This document shows positions 8,618 through 16,910 of a stretch of 64,000 bases of DNA, one piece after another. Source of the stretch: JAFGDH01 sp964441265 (GTDB lineage: Archaea > Aenigmatarchaeota > Aenigmatarchaeia > QMZP01 > QMZT01); the NCBI GenBank assembly GCA_964441265.1, contig CAYYKJ010000006.1, positions 23,752 through 87,751 of the forward strand, given 5' to 3'. Position 1 is the stretch's first letter; every line of letters begins with the position of its first letter. A program made the position numbers and the translations under genes. The notes beneath the pieces were generated by a model. The model was not told where the DNA came from. It saw only the letters and a list, made by a program, of their open reading frames with translations, and did not search any database.

Positions 8618-8929
8618 AACATTTAATCAGAAACAAGATTTTTATAATCGAATGCTCAAAGAAAAGAAAAGTGATCTGGAAAAAATTCAACCCAGACCGA
8701 TGAAAAACACCCCAACCCCGTCCTTCCAAATAATAAATAATCTTATGGGGAGGGGAGTTTATATACATTTATATTATGCAAAAAATAAATCAAAAACTAT
8801 ATTTCTTTAAATAGGTTTTTCAGGATTTATATCCTCTCAGTATATCGGTTTTTATTTACCAACTATAACGACGTTTGTGCCAGCCATGAGTAGTGAAAAG
8901 GAAAAAATGAACATTGGCCGGGGGCCTTT
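8618..8929. other. AT-rich intergenic region without a supported gene
   Basis: Apart from the TATA element of the 79-residue protein at 8638-8649, this 312-base stretch holds only AT-rich sequence, including long A/T runs at about 8755-8880 and a TATA-like ATTTATATCC at 8824. Possible readings on both strands have poor composition and no recognisable product. Confidence 0.6.
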
Positions 8930-9058
8930 TCATTCTTCTTCAGCCAGGATCATTTCCTGGTCACAGCAGTAAAGTATTCCGCCCCCGACCCTGGTGACGG
9001 TGACCTCGTTGCCGCAGATGTCGCACCTGTATTTCTCGCCAATGAATTTCGTCGGCAT
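8930..9058 (-). CDS. desulforedoxin-like iron protein (42 aa)
   Basis: A 42-residue protein, MPTKFIGEKYRCDICGNEVT followed by VTRVGGGILYCCDQEMILAEEE. The four cysteines are arranged C-x2-C-x15-C-C, the desulforedoxin pattern that binds one Fe(SCys)4 centre, and the spacing matches the N-terminal domain of the superoxide reductase encoded 1 kb upstream. It is likely an electron donor or an orphan version of that domain. A GAGGTCGAT ribosome binding site precedes the ATG at 9058, and the gene starts 13 bases after the lipoprotein stop, so it is probably the last gene of the oxidative-stress cluster. Confidence 0.85.
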   Translation of the reverse strand: MPTKFIGEKYRCDICGNEVTVTRVGGGILYCCDQEMILAEEE

Positions 9059-9071
9059 TGCAATCGACCTC

Positions 9072-9944
9072 TCATTCAGGGGGTATGCATTCCGTCCCGT
9101 CCGACCTGAAGTACTCCCATTCCTCGCACAGCTGTCCGGAGATGTTGCAGTAGCCGGCGGTTCCCGCGACCTCCTCGTAAAAGACTACTTCCCCTCCATG
9201 GTCTTCACAGTAGACGGAAGCGGGGTTTGCCAGTTCCGCCTGTTCAGCTTCTTCCTGCTCTGCCATGTCCCATACGTCGTCGAGCACCGCGCTCTTTATC
9301 TCGCCGTTCTCCATTCTGACCTCTGCCACGTGGTCGGTTATAACCTGGGCGACCACCTGTCCGGAGCGGTCCCCGTAGCCCGCGTGGGTTGATGTGAATT
9401 CGAAGATGAACGTCCAGCAATAGGGACATCCCGTCTGGAGGGTTTCCACGTGCTCGATCCCGTAGCCGTCATACTGGTAGGTAGGGGAACCGATCACGAA
9501 CTGCTTGGCTGTCTCGAGGCTTTCCTGCTCGCTGGATCCTCCTGTATCCTCTCCGGAGTCCACGGTCTCCACTATGGACTTGGCCCAGAAGTTTTTCGGT
9601 GTCTCGTTGCCTTCGGGAGCCCTCAGCTGACCGGTGACTATTACGGTGTCCCCGTTCTCCACACCCGAAATGTCGACCGGTGGCCATTCAGTGCTCCCGT
9701 TTATCATCACATCATACCATACCTGGACAGTCTCTCCTCCTGAACTCATCATGAAGCATGGAGAGTCCAGCTTCCCCAGAGCACTCACCTCCCCGGAAAC
9801 AGCCACGTCCATGTCATAGACGGGGTTAGAAAGCAGTTTGGACACAAATATCTCTTCATGAGCCCTGTTGACACAGCCGGATACGATCAATATCATCAAA
9901 ACCGACAGCGAAAGTATGCACAATCCCAATTTCATTCCATCCAT
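9072..9944 (-). CDS. lipoprotein with a CxxCW domain and C-terminal DUF333-like domain
   Basis: A 290-residue exported lipoprotein. The signal peptide ends in the lipobox VSGC (about residues 22-25 from the start used). A beta-rich, OB-like region follows (about 35-120), then a domain with GCPYCWTFIFEFTS, and a C-terminal DUF333-like stretch (LANPASVYCEDHGG, CNISGQLCEEWEYF, then TEC). The start at 9944 is chosen because GAGGTGAT precedes it by about six bases. Its promoter shares a palindrome with the ArsR-like gene. A second lipoprotein at 16911-17948 has the same CxxCW domain. It lies between superoxide reductase and the desulforedoxin-like protein, so a role in redox or metal handling at the cell surface is a reasonable guess. 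Confidence 0.8.
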   Translation of the reverse strand: MDGMKLGLCILSLSVLMILIVSGCVNRAHEEIFVSKLLSNPVYDMDVAVSGEVSALGKLDSPCFMMSSGGETVQVWYDVMINGSTEWPPVDISGVENGDTVIVTGQLRAPEGNETPKNFWAKSIVETVDSGEDTGGSSEQESLETAKQFVIGSPTYQYDGYGIEHVETLQTGCPYCWTFIFEFTSTHAGYGDRSGQVVAQVITDHVAEVRMENGEIKSAVLDDVWDMAEQEEAEQAELANPASVYCEDHGGEVVFYEEVAGTAGYCNISGQLCEEWEYFRSDGTECIPPE

Positions 9945-9980
9945 GAAAATCACCTCGATTTATAATTCTCAGTTCCCGCT

Positions 9981-10016
9981 TATAAACCATTGCATTTCGT
10001 TCGGGAAATCCCGAAA
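9981..10016 (-). promoter_or_regulatory. promoter with TTCGG-CCGAA palindrome, copy 2
   Basis: TATA element TATAAACC at 9981-9988 for the lipoprotein starting at 9944. The upstream palindrome TTCGGGAAATCCCGAAA at 10000-10016 lies in exactly the same register relative to the TATA box as copy 1 (offset of 2130 bases for every matched position). Confidence 0.7.
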
Positions 10017-10037
10017 AAAAGAAAAAAGGAAGCCGAA

Positions 10038-10412
10038 TCAGGACTTCCAGAGCCCGTGGACGTTGCAGAGCTCCCTTGCCTGCACGATCTCCGCCTCTGT
10101 CTCGAACTCGGCTTCCGGCGGCTGGCCCGGCTCGAGGAACTTCCTGCACACCTTCCCCTCTGCGAATATCTCTATCCATTCTATGTGATGATTTTCCTCC
10201 ATTGGGTGGGGGACGTCGCCGACCTTGATCCTGAAGCCGTTCTCCGTGTTCTCGATCACGGGGACGTGCTTTTCCTCCCCCTCGTTGTCCGTCTTCTCTT
10301 TCATCAGCATCATCGGCTTTCCGCAGCAGACCAGTTCCCCCGCTCCCGCGTGGAGAACCTCCACTATGTTGCCGCATACCTCGCATTTGTATATCTGTCT
10401 CAATTCGGTCAT
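10038..10412 (-). CDS. superoxide reductase (desulfoferrodoxin type)
   Basis: Reduces superoxide to hydrogen peroxide without making oxygen. The 124-residue protein has an N-terminal desulforedoxin domain (YKCEVCGNIVEVLHAGAGEL, then VCCGKPM) holding an Fe(SCys)4 centre, and a neelaredoxin domain with the ligand set for the catalytic iron: EKHVPVIE, HPMEENHHIEWIE, and the C-terminal CNVHG. This is the two-iron class. The ATG at 10412 is used because GAGGTGATC precedes it; the upstream GTG lies inside that site. The neighbours (ferritin-like protein and peroxiredoxin upstream) form a logical superoxide-peroxide-iron unit for an anaerobe. Confidence 0.95.
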   Translation of the reverse strand: MTELRQIYKCEVCGNIVEVLHAGAGELVCCGKPMMLMKEKTDNEGEEKHVPVIENTENGFRIKVGDVPHPMEENHHIEWIEIFAEGKVCRKFLEPGQPPEAEFETEAEIVQARELCNVHGLWKS

Positions 10413-10433
10413 TTTGATCACCTCAATTCTTTT

Positions 10434-10718
10434 CTATTCACCGGTCATCTCTTCGACTTCCTTCTTGCCCTCTTCCATCTCCTCGACCTGTTCCTTGTCC
10501 TTTTCGAGGAGCATGGTCTGGAATTCTCCCACATGCTCCTTCTCCTCCCTGGCCACGGCCAGCAGGACCTTCTTAAGTTTCTCGTTGTCGGTCATCGCGG
10601 CCATCTGCTCGTAAAGGTTTATGGCATCCAGCTCGGCGATGACGCCTGCCCTGAGTATCTCCGTGTCCGTGTCCTCTTTCTTTATTCTGGAAAGATCTAT
10701 GGGTATCTTCGAAAGCAT
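10434..10718 (-). CDS. ferritin-like/rubrerythrin-like diiron protein (94 aa)
   Basis: A short all-helical protein with two helices carrying carboxylate metal ligands: LRAGVIAELDAINLYEQMAA and REEKEHVGEFQTMLLE. That is half of a ferritin four-helix bundle, so the protein should dimerise to complete the iron site, as encapsulated ferritins do. No encapsulin shell gene is in the window, so an encapsulin partner is only a possibility. The ATG at 10718 follows GGAGGTGAT; the gene lies 13 bases after the peroxiredoxin stop and 21 bases before the superoxide reductase start, clearly in the same operon. The last 25 residues are glutamate- and lysine-rich. Confidence 0.85.
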   Translation of the reverse strand: MLSKIPIDLSRIKKEDTDTEILRAGVIAELDAINLYEQMAAMTDNEKLKKVLLAVAREEKEHVGEFQTMLLEKDKEQVEEMEEGKKEVEEMTGE

Positions 10719-10731
10719 TCTCAATCACCTC

Positions 10732-11397
10732 CTATTCCTCGTTAAGCTTCTTGTAGCAGAGCCACCAGTCATAGCATTTGTATTCCTTCTGATTCTTCCT
10801 CATTTCGGCGGTTTTCACGTCGCTCGCGGGAGGGATTATTACCTGGTCTCCTATGAGTTCGTTGTTGGGCCAGTTGGCGGGAACCGCTACCTTGTTTCTA
10901 TCAGATATCTGGAGCGCCCTGAGAGACCGAAGTATCTCATCCATGTTCCTCCCGATCTCCTGCGGGTAGTACATTATCAGCCTCAGGACACCGTCGGGAT
11001 CGACTATGAACACCGCCCTTACCGTGTTGCTCCCCTTGCCGGGATGGAGCATGCCCAGATTCTTGGCAACCATTCCCATGTCGTCCGCTATGATGGGGAA
11101 GGGTACCTCCGTCTCCAGGTTGTCCTTTATCCATTCGGCCCATTTCATATGGGAAAAGACCTGGTCTATCGAGAGCCCTATCAGCTCGCAGCCGAGCTTC
11201 CTGAACTCCTCGCTCTTCTTGGCGAAACTGACGAACTCCGTCGTGCATACGGGCGTGAAGTCGCCGGGATGGCTGAAAAGAACGAACCACTTTCCAGAGA
11301 AATGCCCCGGCAGGTCAAGCATTCCATGCGTGGTCTTGACCTTCATCTCCGGAAACTTCTCCCCGAGAAGAGGAATTCCTGTTCTTTCTACTTCCAT
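10732..11397 (-). CDS. peroxiredoxin, archaeal Prx6-like
   Basis: Removes hydrogen peroxide and organic peroxides. A 221-residue protein with the peroxidatic motif FTPVCTTEFVSF at about residues 46-57, the PGKGSNTVRAVF strand, and the C-terminal extension with CYDWWLC (about residues 209-215), whose extra cysteines are characteristic of archaeal Prx6-type enzymes. Full length. GAGGTGATC precedes the ATG at 11397. It is the first gene of the stress operon; a TATA box at about 11449-11459 and a perfect CTGGG-AATA-CCCAG palindrome at 11424-11437 lie upstream. Confidence 0.95.
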   Translation of the reverse strand: MEVERTGIPLLGEKFPEMKVKTTHGMLDLPGHFSGKWFVLFSHPGDFTPVCTTEFVSFAKKSEEFRKLGCELIGLSIDQVFSHMKWAEWIKDNLETEVPFPIIADDMGMVAKNLGMLHPGKGSNTVRAVFIVDPDGVLRLIMYYPQEIGRNMDEILRSLRALQISDRNKVAVPANWPNNELIGDQVIIPPASDVKTAEMRKNQKEYKCYDWWLCYKKLNEE

Positions 11398-11423
11398 GAG
11401 ATCACCTCAACTATTAAAACTCA

Positions 11424-11437
11424 CTGGGAATACCCAG
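11424..11437. promoter_or_regulatory. palindrome at the peroxiredoxin operon start site
   Basis: CTGGGAATACCCAG is a perfect inverted repeat with a four-base spacer. It sits 27-40 bases before the peroxiredoxin ATG and about 12-25 bases downstream of a TATA element (ATATATAC on the minus strand, 11449-11459), where transcription should start, so it is placed as a repressor site would be. Confidence 0.5.
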
Positions 11438-11483
11438 AAAATAGTTTGTGTATATATTGAAATCGGGCTTTTTAAATATGACC

Positions 11484-12587
11484 TCAGTAAAGCTTCAATA
11501 CATTCTGCCTGACATTCACGTTAGTCGCATCGTCCGCGTAAATCCCCATCTTTTTCCTGAGACCCTTCAGGCTCATATACAACTTGTCGCCTCTCCTTTT
11601 CAGATCATAAGTTTCCGTGAATTCCGTGTCATAAAAACCAAGATCCTGAAGCCTGCCGAACATATCCTTATCCTTCAGCATCGTATCTATCAATATAAAA
11701 TCCCCGATATTCGAATCTTTCTTCGGTCTGCTCGGGGGCTCTTTGATGAAACCATCCAGAATCTTGGAATAGCTCGTCCTGTCCTGCCTCACGAGAAGAT
11801 TCTTGTAACAGGAAGAATCGCCGAACATGTAATCAACAATCTTTTCCTGATCCTTCGGGAGTTTCAGCAGTTCCTCATAATCGGAGCTGAGCAGGCCCAG
11901 GGTCTGCAGTGAATCTTCCAGCAACAACTCCCTGAACCTTGGGTAGTGAGTCCTGTTGCTTCCCTTTCCCCTGCTGAAGCCGGTGATCCTCTTCTTCCCC
12001 TCGTCAAGCATGTTCCCGGAAAGTATTATGATTTCTGCATTAGATCCGCTGAGGTTGCCGTAATTCCTGAGAGGTATATCGAGGTTTTCTGGAATCTTAT
12101 CTTTCATCTTTGAGTCGTTGGACTCTATTCTCTGCTTTATGCCCTCCTTCCCCGAGAGCATTTCCTTTTTCATGCTATCCATTTTTTCGAGAAGAATATC
12201 ATGGGAAATGAACGGCTCTCCCTCGAACGTCCTGACGTCCCTCCTGCGCACGTCCCGGGTATGCTGTTCTATCAGAAAGTCAACGTAATTCGAGAATTCG
12301 TTGCATATTGTGCTGTAATCCGGGGTTTTGTGGGTCGGTTCGGTGGAAACGATGAACCTGATCGAACCGGTACGGATTGGAGTTTCCACTTTACCGTCCG
12401 GTCTCTTGCGGTCGGAAAACCCGGTCCATTTCTTGAGAGAAGACTCGAAATTCTTCACGTTTCCCCGGAGGAAGGGCTTTGAAAAATTCCACCACTGCTG
12501 GTGATAACCGAAGCTGTCCTCGGAGAGGTCCTCCAGGTGAGGGGGCAGTTGCAGATATTGCGGATCGAATATCCTTCCTCTGACCAT
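11484..12587 (-). CDS. hypothetical protein (367 aa)
   Basis: Not recognised. A 367-residue, charged, soluble protein without signal peptide or membrane segment. The N-terminal half is rich in aromatic residues (GYHQQWWNFSKPF) and contains a helix FSNYVDFLIEQHTRDVRRRD; the C-terminal quarter is rich in short charged helices ending in TNVNVRQNVLKLY. A hydrophobic stretch NAEIIILSGNML near residue 190 could be a core strand. An AT-rich block upstream of 12587 may be its promoter. Both neighbours are transcribed in the same direction with gaps of about 85 and 140 bases, so it is probably a single-gene unit. Confidence 0.7.
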   Translation of the reverse strand: MVRGRIFDPQYLQLPPHLEDLSEDSFGYHQQWWNFSKPFLRGNVKNFESSLKKWTGFSDRKRPDGKVETPIRTGSIRFIVSTEPTHKTPDYSTICNEFSNYVDFLIEQHTRDVRRRDVRTFEGEPFISHDILLEKMDSMKKEMLSGKEGIKQRIESNDSKMKDKIPENLDIPLRNYGNLSGSNAEIIILSGNMLDEGKKRITGFSRGKGSNRTHYPRFRELLLEDSLQTLGLLSSDYEELLKLPKDQEKIVDYMFGDSSCYKNLLVRQDRTSYSKILDGFIKEPPSRPKKDSNIGDFILIDTMLKDKDMFGRLQDLGFYDTEFTETYDLKRRGDKLYMSLKGLRKKMGIYADDATNVNVRQNVLKLY

Positions 12588-12727
12588 AAAACCACAATAA
12601 AATTTTTTCTTTTACACTTTTAACCCTATACTATGCCAACGGTTGACCGGAAAGAAAAATGGTCACCAAAAATGCAAACCCGGAATAAAAAAAAAGAAAA
12701 TCTTCCGGCGCCACTCGAATACGCCTA

Positions 12728-15442
12728 TCAGGAGGATTTCCATTCGTCCAGAAGTCCCTCTATCTGGTCAATGTAACCCGCATAGGTCTTGAGATCACCG
12801 TCTCTCAGGCTGGACTGTGCCTTGCCGTAGAGATCGGCTATCTGGATGAGGGTCTCCTCCGAGGTCGTGGGAACCGAGGGCTGCGGCGCTCCCGGTACCG
12901 AAGGGGCTCTCCCGAACAGCTCGGAAAGGGAGTCGGAGAGGGTTTCCTTCATGACCAGCTCGTTACCGTAGACCGTGATTACTCTTCTGATTTCGGGAAG
13001 CGTTCCCTTTTCGGTGGCCTCCAGGTACAGCGGCTCGATGTAGATAATGGAATCCTCTATTGGTATGACCAGCGTGTTGCCCCTTATCACGTCTGAGCCG
13101 GCCTGCGACCAGAGCGTGATCAGCTGGGATATCTCGGTGTTCTGATCTATCCTGGCCTCTATCTGCATGGGACCGTATGTGAGCTTCTGCTTGGAGAACC
13201 GGTAAACCACAAGTTCACCGTAATCCGGGAAGTCCGAGACCGCTGCCATCCATCCTATCAGATTCTCCTTGCCCCGGGGTATGAAGGGTACCATGAGTAT
13301 GAACTTCTCTTTCTCCTCCCCAGGAAGCCGGATTATTACATAGTATGGGTCCGTCTCCTGGCGTGATCCCCTGTATATCTCGTTGGGTATGACCCACGCA
13401 TCCTCCTTGTTATAGAAAACCCTGGGGTCATTCATGTGATATTCGGAATAGATGGCGGCCTGAATCCTGAACAGATCCTCGGGGTATCTCAGATGGTCTT
13501 TCAGATCCCCGCTCATCTCACCCAAGTCCCTGAAGAGGCCCGGGAAGATGTTCATGTAGGTCTGTATGAGCGGGTCTTCAGGGTCGATCACGTAGAAGCT
13601 GACGTCCCCGTTGTAGGCATCGACCACCACCTTCACGGAGTTCCTGATATAATTGAAATAATTGTTTTCTCCTGCATACACCGGCTCGGAATATGGATAC
13701 ATCCCGGTGACCGTGTATGCATCGATTATCCAGTACATCCTCCCGCCGGAAAGAACCACATAGGGATCCCTGTCATACCTCAGGAAGGGCGCGATGCTGG
13801 AAACCCTCTCCTTTATGTCCCTGTAAAGCAGTATCCTGCTGTCTTCCCTGAGGGAACCCGATAGCAGTAGCTCCACCGAACCGAATTTGGCCGCGTAGAC
13901 GATCCTCCTGAAGGGGTCCGAAAGTTCGACACCGCCGGAGCCTTCGTAGGTAGTGTATATGTTCTGCTCTCCGCTGGGATAATCGAATTCCTCGGTTGTC
14001 GTCTTGACCAGGGCGTACTCTTCCATTCCCTCGTCATAATATATCTCCGGCCTTTTCACCTCGAAATAATCGGATTCCGGGGGGATGTCCTTTATGTAGA
14101 ATTCCGGCTGCCCCTCCCCGGTGACCCTGTCGACCGGGTTCATGACGAGGCCGTATCCGTGGGTGTAAACCATGTGCTCGTTTATCCATGTCCTCGCCGT
14201 CTCGGGGAGGTTCCCTGTGTCGAGCCCCCTTACCGAGAGCATGACCTCCTTGTATTCCCCGCCTATATCGTACCTGTCTATGTCAACGTCACGGAAATTG
14301 TAGTATGTCCTGAAAAGCTGGAGCTGATTGTAGGTCTCCATGAGGGGACGCCAGTCCCAGAGGCGGATGTTGTTTATGGTTCCGGAGTTCCTCTCCATGT
14401 CCTCCTGGGAGAGGTTGTATGATACGGAGAAATCCCTCTCGTTTATGGATCCCAGCCCGTACGCCTCGAGCGTGTGATTGATGTTCCTCTCTATATAGGT
14501 GTTCTCCAGGTTGTATTCGTTGGGGGTCACTATGAACGCCTGGGTTATTCCCGAAGTGATCAGTCCGAGCACCGCTATGGCAACGAAGACCCCGATGGTT
14601 TTCGCTATCAGGTCGGTCCTCCTCAGACGGAGATTGAGCATGAAAAGTATGCCGGCGATGAAGGCTATTGCGGACAGCAGGCTCAGAAGGGGAAGTATTA
14701 TGTTAATATCCGTGTAACCGGCCCCGAAGACCGCTCCGGTGGGGGATAACAGGACTGAGAACCTGGCAAGGAAAAGCCCGACGCCTGTCGCGAAGAACAG
14801 CAGTCCCGTGAGAACGCTTATGTGAGGTATGATTTTCTCACTGATGGATTTCCAGTCAATCGTGTACGAGGACATGGCATTCGCTTCCACGGATTCCTCC
14901 TCCGGGAGGCGCTTCCTCAGGGAATGGGAATAGAGGGCGTAGGAAACCCCGGTAATAACCAGTGTCAGTATGAGAACGGCAGCCCCGAAGCCAAGGAGCA
15001 GGTGATAGAAGGGGAGGGTAAAAATGTAGAATCCCATGTTCATACCGAACAAGGGATCGGTTCCCTGGAAGGGAACCTGATTCAGGTATCTGAGTACGAT
15101 CTCCCACCTGGAAAAAACAGAGCCCACAAAAATGGCGAAGATGAAGGCGAGCATTATCGTCACCCTGTCTCCTCCGTGGGATTTGCTCTTCTTCTTGGCC
15201 TTCCCCAGGCAGACCCTCTTGGCTATGCCTATGTTTATCAGGGCGAATATGAAGAAGCCCGCGAAAAACACGAACCACAACCCCACACCCGATATGAGTA
15301 TGGTCAGGAAGACGTCCTCGAAGCCCATCTTCAGGAACCAGAAGAGGTCCCCGTATATGTTCATCAAGATCGAGAATATCACCATGAGTATGACGATTAT
15401 GCCGAAAACGAATCTCCCCAGGTTTCTCATTATAGCTACCAT
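12728..15442 (-). CDS. UPF0182-family large membrane protein
   Basis: A 904-residue integral membrane protein. About seven hydrophobic segments lie in the first 310 residues, followed by a long extracellular domain (about 320-850) with the family's recurring patterns (NIRLWDWRPLMETYNQLQLF, YTHGYGLVMNPVDR, VVDAYNGDVSFYV) and a C-terminal Pro/Ser linker with a short helical end. This order and length match the UPF0182 family of actinobacteria, cyanobacteria and archaea. No function is established for the family. The gene is separated from both neighbours and appears to be its own transcript. Confidence 0.9.
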   Translation of the reverse strand: MVAIMRNLGRFVFGIIVILMVIFSILMNIYGDLFWFLKMGFEDVFLTILISGVGLWFVFFAGFFIFALINIGIAKRVCLGKAKKKSKSHGGDRVTIMLAFIFAIFVGSVFSRWEIVLRYLNQVPFQGTDPLFGMNMGFYIFTLPFYHLLLGFGAAVLILTLVITGVSYALYSHSLRKRLPEEESVEANAMSSYTIDWKSISEKIIPHISVLTGLLFFATGVGLFLARFSVLLSPTGAVFGAGYTDINIILPLLSLLSAIAFIAGILFMLNLRLRRTDLIAKTIGVFVAIAVLGLITSGITQAFIVTPNEYNLENTYIERNINHTLEAYGLGSINERDFSVSYNLSQEDMERNSGTINNIRLWDWRPLMETYNQLQLFRTYYNFRDVDIDRYDIGGEYKEVMLSVRGLDTGNLPETARTWINEHMVYTHGYGLVMNPVDRVTGEGQPEFYIKDIPPESDYFEVKRPEIYYDEGMEEYALVKTTTEEFDYPSGEQNIYTTYEGSGGVELSDPFRRIVYAAKFGSVELLLSGSLREDSRILLYRDIKERVSSIAPFLRYDRDPYVVLSGGRMYWIIDAYTVTGMYPYSEPVYAGENNYFNYIRNSVKVVVDAYNGDVSFYVIDPEDPLIQTYMNIFPGLFRDLGEMSGDLKDHLRYPEDLFRIQAAIYSEYHMNDPRVFYNKEDAWVIPNEIYRGSRQETDPYYVIIRLPGEEKEKFILMVPFIPRGKENLIGWMAAVSDFPDYGELVVYRFSKQKLTYGPMQIEARIDQNTEISQLITLWSQAGSDVIRGNTLVIPIEDSIIYIEPLYLEATEKGTLPEIRRVITVYGNELVMKETLSDSLSELFGRAPSVPGAPQPSVPTTSEETLIQIADLYGKAQSSLRDGDLKTYAGYIDQIEGLLDEWKSS

Positions 15443-15509
15443 TCACACACCAAGTTACAGAATATTTGTATCAGAACAATAAAAATACGGTGGATCGCCG
15501 GAATCATCA

Positions 15510-16193
15510 TTACTCATGCCCGACCGGCATTATGTAGAGGGGAACCTCCCCCTGCGGAAGGGACAGAACCTGGCTGACCATCTCTTCCGAGAACGCCCCC
15601 ACAACGACGGTGCCCAGACCGAGTGATTCAGACTGGAGATAAGCGTTCTGGGCGGCATGACCGCTTTCCTGATAAACGTACTGCCTTCCCCTCTCCCCGT
15701 AGCTTCCGGTCGTCCTCCCGAAAACCGCGGAGAACACCAGATCAGCCGGGGCTTTCTCCACCCACTGCTGGCTGAGGGCCGCTTCGGACAGCTCCCTTCT
15801 TTTGTCGCCGTCCAGTACCTTTACCAGAGAGTTTCTTTCGGGAACGTACCTGTAAACACCCTCGTCCAGGCCTCCGACATTACCCGCGACGACGTACAGC
15901 TCCAGAGGATAGGTCGCGCCTGCCGAGGGGGCTGACCTCTTGCCCGGGGATGTCATCCCCTGGGCGGACCACAGCAGCTGGGAAACCTCTGACAGCTTCA
16001 GGGGTTCGGAACCATAATCACGAACCGATCTCCTTCCGGCTATGGCCTCTTCCACCGGAATGCCCCCGGATTTCGAGGGTTCCGGAAGCTTTATCTCCTG
16101 TCCCTGATCACCCGGAACCATGTAATCGCCTCCTGATACGCACCCGCTCGCAGCAATCATTATAAGGAAAAGTAAAAACAAAACGTACCTCAT
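15510..16193 (-). CDS. SagB-type nitroreductase-fold lipoprotein
   Basis: A 227-residue exported lipoprotein. The signal peptide MRYVLFLLFLIMIAASGC ends in a lipobox, so the ATG at 16193 is the start; longer readings add a low-complexity basic stretch. The mature part is a flavin reductase fold with EEAIAGRRSVRDYG, LWSAQGMTSPGKRSAPSAGA, AGHAAQN-like QESGHAAQNAYL and the closing GLGTVVVGAF, all SagB/nitroreductase features. FMN-dependent enzymes of this type are normally cytoplasmic; an extracellular lipid-anchored form is common in archaea but its substrate is unknown. Confidence 0.85.
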   Translation of the reverse strand: MRYVLFLLFLIMIAASGCVSGGDYMVPGDQGQEIKLPEPSKSGGIPVEEAIAGRRSVRDYGSEPLKLSEVSQLLWSAQGMTSPGKRSAPSAGATYPLELYVVAGNVGGLDEGVYRYVPERNSLVKVLDGDKRRELSEAALSQQWVEKAPADLVFSAVFGRTTGSYGERGRQYVYQESGHAAQNAYLQSESLGLGTVVVGAFSEEMVSQVLSLPQGEVPLYIMPVGHE

Positions 16194-16224
16194 GATTGAA
16201 ATTTGGAGAGGGCTAAATAAATAA

Positions 16225-16746
16225 CTATTTTTTGCCACCCTTCCCGGCCTTGGGTTTCTCTGGCTTCTTCGGGCCCTTGGCGAACTTGAGCTTCTTTCCG
16301 CAGTTGAAACAGAAATTGTGACCCTCCGGGTTTTCCGCCCCGCACTTTGGGCAGACATATATCCTTACCACGCCCTTCCCTTCAGGGGGCTCTTCCTCTT
16401 CCCTCCTGAACATGCTGAAGAGGTCCCCTCCGTCGCTTTTCTCTTCTTTCTCCTCTTTCTCGTCTTCCTTCTTTTTGTCATTCGCACTACTGCTTTTCCC
16501 GGCCTTCTTGTCCATCTTCTTGAGCGTTTCGGAGAAGGCATCCTTTTTCTTTTCGCTGACCATCGTCCTTTTGCCGTGCACGGATCCGACCGCCACGAAA
16601 AGCAGGCCCGCCAGCATTATCCCGAAAGAATAGGATTTGGTGTTGATGCTGAAAAGGGCGGGATACATGAGGAAAATTACCATCCCCCCTCCCGTCACGG
16701 CCAGCCCTATCACGAAGAGGGATATTGCCTTCAGTCTGTAGACCAT
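16225..16746 (-). CDS. membrane protein with C-terminal zinc ribbon
   Basis: A 173-residue protein with two N-terminal membrane segments (about residues 4-24 and 38-56), a highly charged Lys/Glu linker (about 65-115), and a zinc ribbon VCPKCGAENPEGHNFCFNCG followed by a Lys/Pro-rich tail. The ribbon is of the double C-x2-C type seen in many archaeal membrane proteins. The ATG at 16746 fits the TATA-like AATTTATTAAGC upstream better than the GTG at 16767. It is upstream of the SagB-like lipoprotein with a 31-base gap, so the two may be co-transcribed. Confidence 0.75.
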   Translation of the reverse strand: MVYRLKAISLFVIGLAVTGGGMVIFLMYPALFSINTKSYSFGIMLAGLLFVAVGSVHGKRTMVSEKKKDAFSETLKKMDKKAGKSSSANDKKKEDEKEEKEEKSDGGDLFSMFRREEEEPPEGKGVVRIYVCPKCGAENPEGHNFCFNCGKKLKFAKGPKKPEKPKAGKGGKK

Positions 16747-16910
16747 AATGTTAATTATTATCTGCACGGGCTTAATAAATTATTTTTGGGTGAGTTCTTT
16801 TACTGCACATGAAGGAAGCTGGGAACAATAAACCCCTAGAAAGCAGGTGGGCCATATTAGACACTACCAAATGGTTAAAACTATATAAGTTTTACTCTCA
16901 TATCTTTAGT

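Noticed and set aside
8574..8768. Minus-strand 64-residue frame in the AT-rich gap
   Set aside because: Overlaps the promoter and start of the 79-residue gene; rich in Phe, Ile, Lys and Leu as expected from AT-rich noncoding DNA.
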